NCBI GenBank assembly: GCA_030015575.1
Contig: JASDDO010000006.1
Span: 207,147,632 to 207,211,631 of the forward strand
Direction of reading: 5' to 3'
Source of the DNA: Agapanthus africanus
Taxonomy: Eukaryota > Streptophyta > Magnoliopsida > Asparagales > Amaryllidaceae
Length of the DNA: 64,000 bases
Below the pieces are notes generated by a model. It saw nothing but the letters and a program-made list of their open reading frames with translations, was not told the origin of the DNA and searched no databases. A program made the translations under genes and the position numbers. Of this stretch, positions 47,087 through 59,398 are shown one piece after another; within the stretch, counting starts at the first letter, position 1, and every line of letters begins with the position of its first letter.

Positions 47087-50000
47087 TGTAACATCTTCAA
47101 AAATATAAAATATTAATTTTGGGAATTTTTATAATTTAATATTATTTTATTGATTATTTTAATATTAAAAGCAAATAAATAGGAAAAATGTTAGAAAAAT
47201 TTCGGAAAATTATGGAAAATTCTAAAGTGGGTTAATTATTGAAATTATGACATTTTTAAGTTGTTGTGATCATTTTGACACTAATTTAGTGCTAATCGCG
47301 ATTAAAATCGCTAATCGGGTTTTTCGGCAATTTTGAACAAAACTTGCACATATCTCTTTTTTCTACATTTGTGCATTTTGTTGCCATGGATTCATTTGGG
47401 TTTACTATTCTCATGAGAAGGTTTTGGTTTAATGAAAAAAGGGAAAAAAGAAAAGAAAAGAAAAAGGAAATGAGGGTAGGTATATGAGAGAGGTGGACCT
47501 TTGACTTCTACCCTTAGCCATTTCTCCCCTTCATTTTCATCCCTCATCTTCCTCCTCCTGCAGCTGCTGCTCCCTCTCCCTTCCTCCACCTTCAAGCCCT
47601 CTCTTCATCTCTAAAACTTCACCAAAATCCCATGTCGGTTTCACAAAAAAGATGCGCGAGCCCGAGATCTACAAGATGGACCTAGAAAGCTTGGATTGTG
47701 ACCACTTGGGGCAACTCAAGAAAGTTCTTGAGTTGCCAATTAAGGTAATTTCTGAACCATAATCGTAGTTTTAGCATTTCCTATACCCCTATGCAAGTTT
47801 AGAATCGATATCGGGTGAATTTGTGGACTTGGTGAAAACTAGTTAGGGTTTGAGGGATTTGTGAGTTGTGATGGGTAATTTGAGTTCAGTGGAGATTGTA
47901 TGAGCACCCTAGAGCTAGAAACCCAGCCCAATCCCATTGGAAACCAAGAATACGGAATTTCGGGACTTTATGTCGGTTTGTGTGTGCAGGAAAATCTGGA
48001 GTATACTGGAACAATTCTAGAGAAAAGTAGTGATACCAGAGGCCTAATTGGGACCCCAGGAGACCACCCTAGGGAGACGAGCACCTAGCTCCCTAGTGGG
48101 GCCGGCCAGGCCGGCCAAACAGTAGATGTGGCCGGCCCCCCTATGATGAAATTCCCCCATTTTGCTTCTGTACCTCCCTTGTACCCTGCATAGCACCCGG
48201 GAGTTGTTGAATTGATCTAGTTTGACCTGAGATGAAATCTGGGATCATTTTCTCAAGTTGCAGCTTTGAAATTGGATTTGGTTTTGCGTATTTTGAATTC
48301 CAGATTTTGGTATTATTGTGTTATCTCGATTGTGTGACGTTTGTACGTCTATATCGAGTGATTTGGAGTTGTTTTGCGAAGGCTAACCGTAGGTTCTAAC
48401 CTATAGGCCTTTTTGCGTATCGTGTCGGTTTTAGCGTATCGTATTGGTGTGTAGTGTGTCGTTTTAAGTATTGAATTGGTTTTGATGCGATGCGATACGT
48501 GTGATGTGTGTAGGTACACCGCGACGATCCGAGGCGATGCGGAAGATGACAGAGACATCGACACCGAAACACAGGATTCAGGTGAGTAGATTATATCTAC
48601 GGGGGAAAGTCGGGTGGATGGCGTATAGCACCCCCGCAGTCCGTAGATAGTTTATTTTATAGTATTGTGATATTAGGTGTATTTGGATATGTAGGGTTAG
48701 AAGTGACTAGTGTAGTTCATAGTCGCGAACCCTAGGATAGAATTACACCTATACACATACCCTTGCTTTTCACATGTACTTACACTGTGATTGATGATAT
48801 GTGACGACTTTGGAGATGAGTCGATATTGTGGGCTTGGTGCCCTGGGATCGGTGATTTGATACGATTCATATGTGGGATATGACTTGTGATTCTTGCGGG
48901 CTTGGGATGTGTGTTTACCCCCGCATGCATACTTTACCGATGTTACCGTTTGTACTAGAGATAGAGTAGTACATCCAGACCTTATGATCTGATGATGGTG
49001 ATATTTGTTATGTGATGAGACAGTGAGATATTGACCTGTACCCAGCTTTTGGGAATGCCGTACGATGATTTACCGTACGAGCTGATATTGATGATAGATC
49101 CGCACTCATAGCTAGAGGATATCTTACGATATGACATTGAGGCGGGATCACCGACTATATATCTACATATATACATTGACTCAGTTTTAGGTGGTTTCCA
49201 CACCTACCCCTCCTGATTGACAGGATACTTAGATGTAGTTTGCATAGTAGATACTTTACTGTGCTGTTGATTACTAGCTTTCCGCATTTTCATGCTATTC
49301 GCATTGCTGGCATATGTTCATTACCATATTATTATCATGCTGTTAGGACACCAGCACCATTATCGATGATGCGTATGTTTCACGTACACTATTTGCCGGC
49401 TCACACACTTCATCATCGATAATTGCCATGTCACTACACAGTAGTACTATTACATTCGTGATATGATGCTTCCTTCGACATATGCGCATTCCTATTCCAT
49501 GTTGCATGATTTCCGATATGATTACCCTCTTTACATGTCGCATATATCATGGATTGATTGCATAGTACATCGCATTGAATTTACTGCTGGATGTTGGATT
49601 TTCATGTGATTTCTGGTTTTTGAGGACCGTGGGGTTATTTAAGAAAAGAGGCACTTTATGAAAACCCGGTACCTCGTGATATGATATTTCGGTGCGTCCA
49701 CCACGCGTTTTCTCGGTGCTGAGACGTGTGCTTGAAACCCGATTCGAGGAGGTGATGTACCGTTTGCGGGTTCGTGGTGGGCCCGGTATGGTTCCCCTCG
49801 GCGAGATGATCGATGGGTTATGCCGATTGAGCCTGGAGGCGGGCGAGTACCTACCGGTGATTTTACCTGAGCTCGGCGGATATCCGGGGGATACCGCCTG
49901 GAGCCGAGAGATGGGCATACTGCCGGGGCCGACGGGCCGATATCCGCAGACGGAGCCCAGAGATGGACATGGGTTGACTCATACTGCCGGGGCCGAGGGC

Positions 50001-51125
50001 CGATATCCGCAGACGGAGCCCCATACGGATGAGGATTTACGTGTCGGTGTTTGGCACGGGTTTCATGATGAGTTTTCCATGATTTGGTTATATCCTCACA
50101 TTGCATACATGATGCTTACTGTCAGTGGGTGACAGGTGGACGGGTTCCACATATATACAGACTTGGTTCATATACAGACTGGATTTACACTTATCTTACA
50201 CCAATATTAGTGGTATGGGACGCTAATATATGTGTATTGATACTATTGATATTTCTTCATTGATACTTCATGCTGACATACCTTACACTGATGACATGTT
50301 GTTACCTGGGTACCTGGCACTATATACATGATTAGATGTTACCTTGCCACCTTATTACACTCAGATGTACTCTTGTGGATATTTTACTGATCGTTGACTT
50401 AGGATTATGTCTTGCATTCGATTTATCCTTGTAGATGTTTCTATTCACGAGTTGGCAACTCACCCCCGTTGTGCCACAGTTCTTGCAGGTTCTGCCGTAC
50501 AGGTTCTATTGCGGCATTTCTGGCACACTACCTTCTTGCGGGTGATTTGCTTTGGTAGGTGGATTCTTTCGTATCAGGAGTCACCTTTGTATTTATTTAT
50601 TTCATTGTATCTAGAATGTCCATCAACCAAAACTTGTATATTCTTTCAGACTCAGGGACAGTGTTGTATTATTTCGACCTTAGAGTCGCGCTTAGTGGTA
50701 TTGCGGTTTTCTTGTTGCTTTTGAGCTTTCTTTTGGATTTGATCCTCGCCACTTGGCGTTGTATATTATCATATCATTGTGTGGTTGTGACCGTCGTTTG
50801 ACGAAGAGCTAGCTCCCGCTTGGGGATGCCTTTATCATTGCATTTATATTGTATCCATGTTGTACCCCATTCGGGGCCCGTTTTACAAAAGAAACTCTGC
50901 CGAAATTTTTAGAAAAGACTGTACTGTTTTCAAATGCACATTCGGCTTATTATTTAAAAACCTTGATTTCAAACATGTTTTTCTTCGCTTCTTTAAACCA
51001 GTTTTCTTTACTTATTCTTCAAAATGGTTTTAGATTTCTGGGCTTTTGGCTTACTTGGATCAGATGGAGTCCTATAGGCTTCATATGGTTCAAGTGCCAG
51101 TCACGTGCTCTTTCGGGTCGTGACA
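47087..51125 (+). repeat. Element D 5' LTR
   Basis: This 4039-bp LTR has an internal direct repeat: TGCCGGGGCC... at 49921 and again at 49985 (64-bp period), each followed by CGATATCCGCAGACGGAGCC. Frames of up to 155 codons occur on both strands around 49639-50132. They are duplicated only because the LTR is, so they give no independent support for a gene. Confidence 0.95.
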
Positions 51126-51145
51126 AAGTTGGTATCAGAGCGCTA
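51126..51145 (+). other. Primer-binding site of element D
   Basis: TGGTATCAGAGCG starts at 51130, four bases after the LTR end, and matches initiator tRNA-Met. Confidence 0.92.
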
Positions 51146-54100
51146 GGTTGACCTTGGTTCGAGTCTAAGTTTGACTATGTGGAGCCTAGGGAGTTGTTTA
51201 TATACGGAACTTAGGCTTGACCTTACGGAACTTAGACTTGGTTGAGGGGGTGTAAACCCGAACTTTCATCGTTTTAGGATGACCCTTGGTTGATGGATTA
51301 GGTGACTAAAGTAGAGTGACGTACCGTTGGTATGTTCCGCGGCATACTTACGACACGCCACTCCGCTTAAGGAACCTTAGGATGGACATTTGTTTAGAGA
51401 TCAGTGATTCTTTTCATATCCTGGATCATACATCCATTTGAGATCCCCGATTTTATCAGTTCCATGATCATATCTTCATTGATACTGTTCCTTCCTATGA
51501 TCATGTATCCACTTTGGATCTGTTGTTTCCTTTCTTTCCATTGATGTGCTCTTTTGATACTCGATTGAGATTTCTGTCACCGTGTTTGAGCGCAGTTTGG
51601 GCTGCTGCTAGGGTTACGGCCGGTGTGAGCTCGTGTGGTACGAGGGCCGACCGTTGTGTTTTCTGGTGACATGGGAACGTCTCGAGTTAGTGTTGGTGAT
51701 TGTGACCTCTACTAGAGGCGAGTGGTTGGTTTGCACCGGATGATCGTGCCTTTGTTAGAGCTTCCAGTTGAGAGAGGACTGTCGATGTACAGTATACCTC
51801 AGGGATTGTGATGTCGCCTACCGTGCAGACAGATGGACCAGCTGTTGCTGAGATTGACAGGATGTCGCTTTCGGAGCTTACGAGCTGAGATTGCCGGAGC
51901 TTTCAGGCAGATATGCGACAGATGATAGATAGTCTACCAGATTTGAGAGACGAATGTGATTCGTCCGATTTTGCGCCAGAGCGAGCCCAGTTGAGTTGAA
52001 GATTTCCAGTGTGGAGAGTCTTACTCAGATCTAGAGCAGGCTGATTCAGAGACGACCGCCATTGTGTTGCCTTTCCTGGAGGATTGAGGCATTGTTCGGC
52101 GTACAGGCGTATGAGCCAGTTGTTGCTGCAAATGATGAGATATCGCCCAGATGATTGGAGCTACTGCAGCATGAGCATGTACTTAGGGAGATGATAGCGA
52201 GTTGCTAGTCACCGGAGGTTGGATGACTAGGACGTGTGGTGAGTTCGCTTACCCCGATGCGAGATCGTCAGGTGGATTGATTCCAGATAGAGACGACTTC
52301 ACGCAGGTTCGTTGAGAGTCGATAGAGACGATCGAATGTCAGGAGCCTATTTTCCAAGTTTAAAGTATACAGAAAGATATGCAGGTGATTCTATGGACCC
52401 TCTAGAAGAATGAAACCCTAACTCGACTTAATGACCGTGTGACAGCCTTTGAACCTTAGGGTTTACGGCGGTTCCGCGGCGCCATTAGTGAGGCTTGGGT
52501 TTGCCCTTCAACGGCTGGACCACCGACGCTGTGGCATGTACTCGATACTATTAAACTGTACCCGAGATGTGAGTTCTTGGGGGATTATGAGGATCTGACG
52601 AGTCGATCGGATGGTTCGACATCTTTCGGATATCGTGATGGGACACTGCTTGGGAGACTCCAGATACGAGCATAGCCGTTGGAGCATAGTACATGCAGCC
52701 ATGATGAGACGAGTCCGAAATAGTCGACATGGAAGCTGAGTGAAGAAAAGAGTTCGTACGAGATTTCGACGAGATGACGTCCCACTCCGCTGACATTAGA
52801 GATGTGATATGCACCCCGAGGCGTGGTATATGGATATATCTTCCAGAAAGAAGCGCGATGAGTATGCAGCCGTTCCGGAATAAGCTTTCGTTTCAGCATT
52901 GGATGACGACTTCCGGGCATTTCGGCAGGATTGAGAGTTGAGAAAAGAACCTCGGCAGGACCTTTCTAGAGTACGATACGAGAAGACCTGAACCAGGAGT
53001 AGTCGTTTTGCGCACACCCAGCAGGCCAGAGTTCGGCTTTGTCGACGAGGTAGTTGACCAGGTTCGGATAAAGGAACTTAACCAGATGCTTGCGAATTGA
53101 TCAAGGATGGACGAGTGATGAGTATTCCTCCGATGGTTGGGACGTGTTTCCAAGGACCAGTTCGTCCCGACATCCTCTACAGAATGATGAAGCTACAGAG
53201 TACGCGATTTCGAGTCCGTGTGAGAGACTTCAGATTGGCCGTGGCCGAGAACATTGCAGTGCATCGTAGCTTGGCGTGACGTCATAGTGGACAACGATGG
53301 AGACAGTTGGAACAAGAGGTTCGTGTGAGACACTGACGAGCTGTCATTGCTTTCCGTCGAGATTAGAGACCTGATTTGCTTACAGAGACGTTGGGATGTG
53401 ACCAGTTTCCGAGAGATGTTGTTTTGAGGATTCAGGTGTCTTTCCAGCGAGAAGAGATAGTACAAGAGAGACAGCCTCCCTACAGATCGGCATAGGCATG
53501 ATTGGAAGAGACCTTGAGCAGGATTCTTCCAGGACATTACTGCAATGATGTTTGCACCCAGGATCAGATGTGTGACGTGCTTTCAGAGAGCCAGAGGCCG
53601 ACGCCGGTGATATGCTGCCTTACGAGTGGTCGTGAGGTTTGACCGAGAGGTGACCAGAGAAGTGCCAGAACGGAATCGTCCCCGTTAACACATCTGACAG
53701 GGCCGATGAGTCGATTGACCGTGTGATAGGTAATCCGCAGAGAAGATAAGGACCCAGAGAGTCAGAGGACGCCAGACCGTGAGCTAGAGGCAGGTAGATA
53801 TCCTGCGCTGCTAGCAGTGGATTGCACCGACTCCTTCTCGACCTTGAAGGAGGAACTACCGAAGACGGTATTTATGATTTGTGATTTTGTGATTCGATTA
53901 TCACGTATCCGTCATTTTGGATTTCGGTATCCTGGGCGTTCTGTTGGCATGATTTAGTTTTGATGACTGAGTTTCATGATATTGGTTTCATGCACCCACT
54001 GGATATTTATATATTTTGCGCAGAGTTATTACATTTGAGGTATTGATTGAGATTTCATGCCTACAGTATTCAGTGATTTGATTTATGCTTCCAGCATGGT

Positions 54101-55006
54101 TTTCATGCATTTTGGTGTTATGATTTGATTGTGCACGCTGATGCACACGGTTATGGGATTTTTCTTTGCGGTACACTTGATTTTGATTTGAGCCGCATTA
54201 TGTCGTTGATTTTGACCCTGATATGGATGATTGACTTTTGCACTCCGTGCTTTTGATGTGCTTTACACCTGTTCGGTGTTTGCTTTTGGATTTCGTGATT
54301 CCGTGCATGTTGAGTGCGCAGGGTTTAGATTTTCATTCGCGCACGATGGATTCACCGATTTGGATTTTCGCGCATGTTGGGCGCATGTTTTTAGATACGA
54401 TTTTGGTGCACGCCAGATGCGCTAAATCGGGATTCTTCGTGCATGTCACATGCACCTGATTTATTTTGCTGTCAGGCACATACGTTACCCATGACAGATG
54501 CTTCGTGCACACCCGTTGCACCTAGATGTTGTTTTGTGCACCTGTTTAGCACATTTATGGATTTTTGATTTCCGTGCGCACCAGACGCACAGGATTGTGT
54601 TATGTGCATTTTTGGGATTATTTCCTTTGGAGCAGTACCTTTTATGATGTTGGATTTTTGCTTTCATGCTGAGCAGGACTGGTCAGTGGACGGTACCTGG
54701 ATATACCTTTGCATGCTTTTGCATCAGCTACTTACATGTATGGATTGGATGTCTACATGTGTAGTTCCGATCCATATCATATTGGTTTTGTATTGGATTT
54801 GACATTGTGTTTTTACATCGACTCCGATGATTGCGGGATGCTTGATGGAGTTTTGTTTTTGAGTTATCTGCTCAGTACCCTTGCGCATGCATTGCGCTGT
54901 GACGTTCTATTTGTTGATATTTTCGGAGCCCCGACAAATTGGATTATTACTGAAATTGTTTTTAGTATTGGGTGTTTAAATTTAAATTCGGGGACCGAAT
55001 TTCTTT
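51146..55006 (+). other. Element D internal region, non-coding
   Basis: There is no open frame above about 115 codons. A short stretch after ATGTCGCCTACC at about 51811 reads like a broken gag amino end. The stretch 52393-52560 is homologous to the leader of element E. The rest contains only scattered frames that I cannot assign. The 3' part holds the hairpin array at 54303-54590. Since the LTRs are almost identical, the internal loss predates the last insertion. Confidence 0.75.
54303..54590 (+). repeat. Array of 17-nt GTGC...GCAC hairpins
   Basis: About seven 17-nt inverted repeats lie at multiples of roughly 33 bp. They include GTGCATGTTGAGTGCGC (54303), GTGCATGTCACATGCAC (54439-54455), GTGCACACCCGTTGCAC (54505-54521), GTGCACCTGTTTAGCAC (54536-54552) and GTGCGCACCAGACGCAC (54574-54590). 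The middle bases vary more than the arms. Confidence 0.75.
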
Positions 55007-55019
55007 AAGGGGGGTAGAT
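55007..55019 (+). other. Polypurine tract of element D
   Basis: AAGGGGGGTAGAT directly precedes the 3' LTR start TGTAAC. It is a strong Gypsy-type plus-strand priming tract. Confidence 0.9.
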
Positions 55020-58000
55020 TGTAACATCTTCAAAAATATAAAATATTAATTTTGGGAATTTTTATAATTTAATATTATTTTATTGATTATTTTAATATTA
55101 AAAGCAAATAAATAGGAAAAATGTTAGAAAAATTTCGGAAAATTATGGAAAATTCTAAAGTGGGTTAATTATTGAAATTATGACATTTTTAAGTTGTTGT
55201 GATCATTTTGACACTAATTTAGTGCTAATCGCGATTAAAATCGCTAATCGGGTTTTTCGGCAATTTTGAACAAAACTTGCACATATCTCTTTTTTCTACA
55301 TTTGTGCATTTTGTTGCCATGGATTCATTTGGGTTTACTATTCTCATGAGAAGGTTTTGGTTTAATGAAAAAAGGGAAAAAAGAAAAGAAAAGAAAAAGG
55401 AAATGAGGGTAGGTATATGAGAGAGGTGGACCTTTGACTTCTACCCTTAGCCATTTCTCCCCTTCATTTTCATCCCTCATCTTCCTCCTCCTGCAGCTGC
55501 TGCTCCCTCTCCCTTCCTCCACCTTCAAGCCCTCTCTTCATCTCTAAAACTTCACCAAAATCCCATGTCGGTTTCACAAAAAAGATGCGCGAGCCCGAGA
55601 TCTACAAGATGGACCTAGAAAGCTTGGATTGTGACCACTTGGGGCAACTCAAGAAAGTTCTTGAGTTGCCAATTAAGGTAATTTCTGAACCATAATCGTA
55701 GTTTTAGCATTTCCTATACCCCTATGCAAGTTTAGAATCGATATCGGGTGAATTTGTGGACTTGGTGAAAACTAGTTAGGGTTTGAGGGATTTGTGAGTT
55801 GTGATGGGTAATTTGAGTTCAGTGGAGATTGTATGAGCACCCTAGAGCTAGAAACCCAGCCCAATCCCATTGGAAACCAAGAATACGGAATTTCGGGACT
55901 TTATGTCGGTTTGTGTGTGCAGGAAAATCTGGAGTATACTGGAACAATTCTAGAGAAAAGTAGTGATACCAGAGGCCTAATTGGGACCCCAGGAGACCAC
56001 CCTAGGGAGACGAGCACCTAGCTCCCTAGTGGGGCCGGCCAGGCCGGCCAAACAGTAGATGTGGCCGGCCCCCCTATGATGAAATTCCCCCATTTTGCTT
56101 CTGTACCTCCCTTGTACCCTGCATAGCACCCGGGAGTTGTTGAATTGATCTAGTTTGACCTGAGATGAAATCTGGGATCATTTTCTCAAGTTGCAGCTTT
56201 GAAATTGGATTTGGTTTTGCGTATTTTGAATTCCAGATTTTGGTATTATTGTGTTATCTCGATTGTGTGACGTTTGTACGTCTATATCGAGTGATTTGGA
56301 GTTGTTTTGCGAAGGCTAACCGTAGGTTCTAACCTATAGGCCTTTTTGCGTATCGTGTCGGTTTTAGCGTATCGTATTGGTGTGTAGTGTGTCGTTTTAA
56401 GTATTGAATTGGTTTTGATGCGATGCGATACGTGTGATGTGTGTAGGTACACCGCGACGATCCGAGGCGATGCGGAAGATGACGGAGACATCGACACCGA
56501 AACACAGGATTCAGGTGAGTAGATTATATCTACGGGGGAAAGTCGGGTGGATGGCGTATAGCACCCCCGCAGTCCGTAGATAGTTTATTTTATAGTATTG
56601 TGATATTAGGTGTATTTGGATATGTAGGGTTAGAAGTGACTAGTGTAGTTCATAGTCGCGAACCCTAGGATAGAATTACACCTATACACATACCCTTGCT
56701 TTTCACATGTACTTACACTGTGATTGATGATATGTGACGACTTTGGAGATGAGTCGATATTGTGGGCTTGGTGCCCTGGGATCGGTGATTTGATACGATT
56801 CATATATGGGATATGACTTGTGATTCTTGCGGGCTTGGGATGTGTGTTTACCCCCGCATGCATACTTTACCGATGTTACCGTTTGTACTAGAGATAGAGT
56901 AGTACATCCAGACCTTATGATCTGATGATGGTGATATTTGTTATGTGATGAGACAGTGAGATATTGACCTGTACCCAGCTTTTGGGAATGCCGTACGATG
57001 ATTTACCGTACGAGCTGATATTGATGATAGATCCGCACTCATAGCTAGAGGATATCTTACGATATGACATTGAGGCGGGATCACCGACTATATATCTACA
57101 TATATACATTGACTCAGTTTTAGGTGGTTTCCACACCTACCCCTCCTGATTGACAGGATACTTAGATGTAGTTTGCATAGTAGATACTTTACTGTGCTGT
57201 TGATTACTAGCTTTCCGCATTTTCATGCTATTCGCATTGCTGGCATATGTTCATTACCATATTATTATCATGCTGTTAGGACACCAGCACCATTATCGAT
57301 GATGCGTATGTTTCACGTACACTATTTGCCGGCTCACACACTTCATCATCGATAATTGCCATGTCACTACACAGTAGTACTATTACATTCGTGATATGAT
57401 GCTTCCTTCGACATATGCGCATTCCTATTCCATGTTGCATGATTTCCGATATGATTACCCTCTTTACATGTCGCATATATCATGGATTGATTGCATAGTA
57501 CATCGCATTGAATTTACTGCTGGATGTTGGATTTTCATGTGATTTCTGGTTTTTGAGGACCGTGGGGTTATTTAAGAAAAGAGGCACTTTATGAAAACCC
57601 GGTACCTCGTGATATGATATTTCGGTGCGTCCACCACGCGTTTTCTCGGTGCTGAGACGTGTGCTTGAAACCCGATTCGAGGAGGTGATGTACCGTTTGC
57701 GGGTTCGTGGTGGGCCCGGTATGGTTCCCCTCGGCGAGATGATCGATGGGTTATGCCGATTGAGCCTGGAGGCGGGCGAGTACCTACCGGTGATTTTACC
57801 TGAGCTCGGCGGATATCCGGGGGATACCGCCTGGAGCCGAGAGATGGGCATACTGCTGGGGCCGACGGGCCGATATCCGCAGACGGAGCCCAGAGATGGA
57901 CATGGGTTGACTCATACTGCCGGGGCCGAGGGCCGATATCCGCAGACGGAGCCCCATACGGATGAGGATTTACGTGTCGGTGTTTGGCACGGGTTTCATG

Positions 58001-59058
58001 ATGAGTTTTCCATGATTTGGTTATATCCTCACATTGCATACATGATGCTTACTGTCAGTGGGTGACAGGTGGACGGGTTCCACATATATACAGACTTGGT
58101 TCATATACAGACTGGATTTACACTTATCTTACACCAATATTAGTGGTATGGGACGCTAATATATGTGTATTGATACTATTGATATTTCTTCATTGATACT
58201 TCATGCTGACATACCTTACACTGATGACATGTTGTTACCTGGGTACCTGGCACTATATACATGATTAGATGTTACCTTGCCACCTTATTACACTCAGATG
58301 TACTCTTGTGGATATTTTACTGATCGTTGACTTAGGATTATGTCTTGCATTCGATTTATCCTTGTAGATGTTTCTATTCACGAGTTGGCAACTCACCCCC
58401 GTTGTGCCACAGTTCTTGCAGGTTCTGCCGTACAGGTTCTATTGCGGCATTTCTGGCACACTACCTTCTTGCGGGTGATTTGCTTTGGTAGGTGGATTCT
58501 TTCGTATCAGGAGTCACCTTTGTATTTATTTATTTCATTGTATCTAGAATGTCCATCAACCAAAACTTGTATATTCTTTCAGACTCAGGGACAGTGTTGT
58601 ATTATTTCGACCTTAGAGTCGCGCTTAGTGGTATTGCGGTTTTCTTGTTGCTTTTGAGCTTTCTTTTGGATTTGATCCTCGCCACTTGGCGTTGTATATT
58701 ATCATATCATTGTGTGGTTGTGACCGTCGTTTGACGAAGAGCTAGCTCCCGCTTGGGGATGCCTTTATCATTGCATTTATATTGTATCCATGTTGTACCC
58801 CATTCGGGGCCCGTTTTACAAAAGAAACTCTGCCCAAATTTTTAGAAAAGACTGTACTGTTTTCAAATGCACATTCGGCTTATTATTTAAAAACCTTGAT
58901 TTCAAACATGTTTTTCTTCGCTTCTTTAAACCAGTTTTCTTTACTTATTCTTCAAAATGGTTTTAGATTTCTGGGCTTTTGGCTTACTTAGATCAGATGG
59001 AGTCCTATAGGCTTCATATGGTTCAAGTGCCAGTCACGTGCTCTTTCGGGTCGTGACA
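55020..59058 (+). repeat. Element D 3' LTR
   Basis: This 4039-bp LTR is equal in length to the 5' LTR. The differences noted are near 56483, 56806, 57857, 58835 and 58989. The internal 64-bp repeat recurs at 57854 and 57918. Confidence 0.95.
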
Positions 59059-59063
59059 TCTTG

Positions 59064-59398
59064 CCCATTAGTCTAGAGTGTTAGCTTCTACTTCTTCTCT
59101 TGATCTAGTGGAGCTTCAAGCTTGGATAAAGAGGACTCTGGATGGATCATCGTGGACCTAGAGGATCTCAAGTGAGCATTTTTCCAATTCTCAAGTAGCC
59201 AAGGAGTCTAGCGTAGGGAGCTACAAAGGTTGTACTCTCAAAACCCTAGCTTTTACAACTTGTGTTTATGTTAAAGTTATGTTACCCTAGCTTTTCTAGC
59301 ATGATCCTTAAGTTTGTTTCTCTAGCACCATATAAATTTAAAATATGGCATGTGTGATGCCTCCAAACCCTTGTAGTGGTGCTGTAGGAACCCCTTCA
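59064..59398 (+). repeat. LTR-like fragment G, right part
   Basis: This resumes G after element D. Its last part resembles the end of LTR E (CTACAAAGGTTG at 59230-59241, then GGCATGTGTGATGCC at 59348-59362 and GTAGGAACCCC), so G is probably the 3' part of a related LTR in plus orientation. No PBS follows; inverted fragment F begins instead. Confidence 0.5.

Larger units (their letters stand above)
47087..59058 (+). mobile_element. Element D: very young non-coding LTR element (LARD-like)
   Basis: This 11,972-bp element is flanked by TCTTG at 47082-47086 and 59059-59063. The LTRs are each 4039 bp and differ at about five sites by eye (0.12%). The internal region of 3894 bp has a PBS and a polypurine tract but no long frame and no recognisable protease, reverse transcriptase or integrase. 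LTR ends TGTAAC and GTGACA, the tract AAGGGGGGTAGAT and the long LTRs resemble Ty3/Gypsy Tekay-type elements; this placement is inference. By definition it is a large retrotransposon derivative that must be mobilised in trans. Confidence 0.93.

Noticed and set aside
49639..50132. Overlapping 146- and 155-codon frames on both strands of the D LTR, repeated at 57572-58065
   Set aside because: They sit inside a GC-richer part of the LTR with an internal 64-bp repeat. The second copy is simply the other LTR of a very young pair, so it is no evidence of selection.
53097..53279. A 60-codon frame in D considered as a chromodomain or integrase remnant
   Set aside because: No HHCC, DDE or chromodomain residues could be placed; too short and isolated to name.
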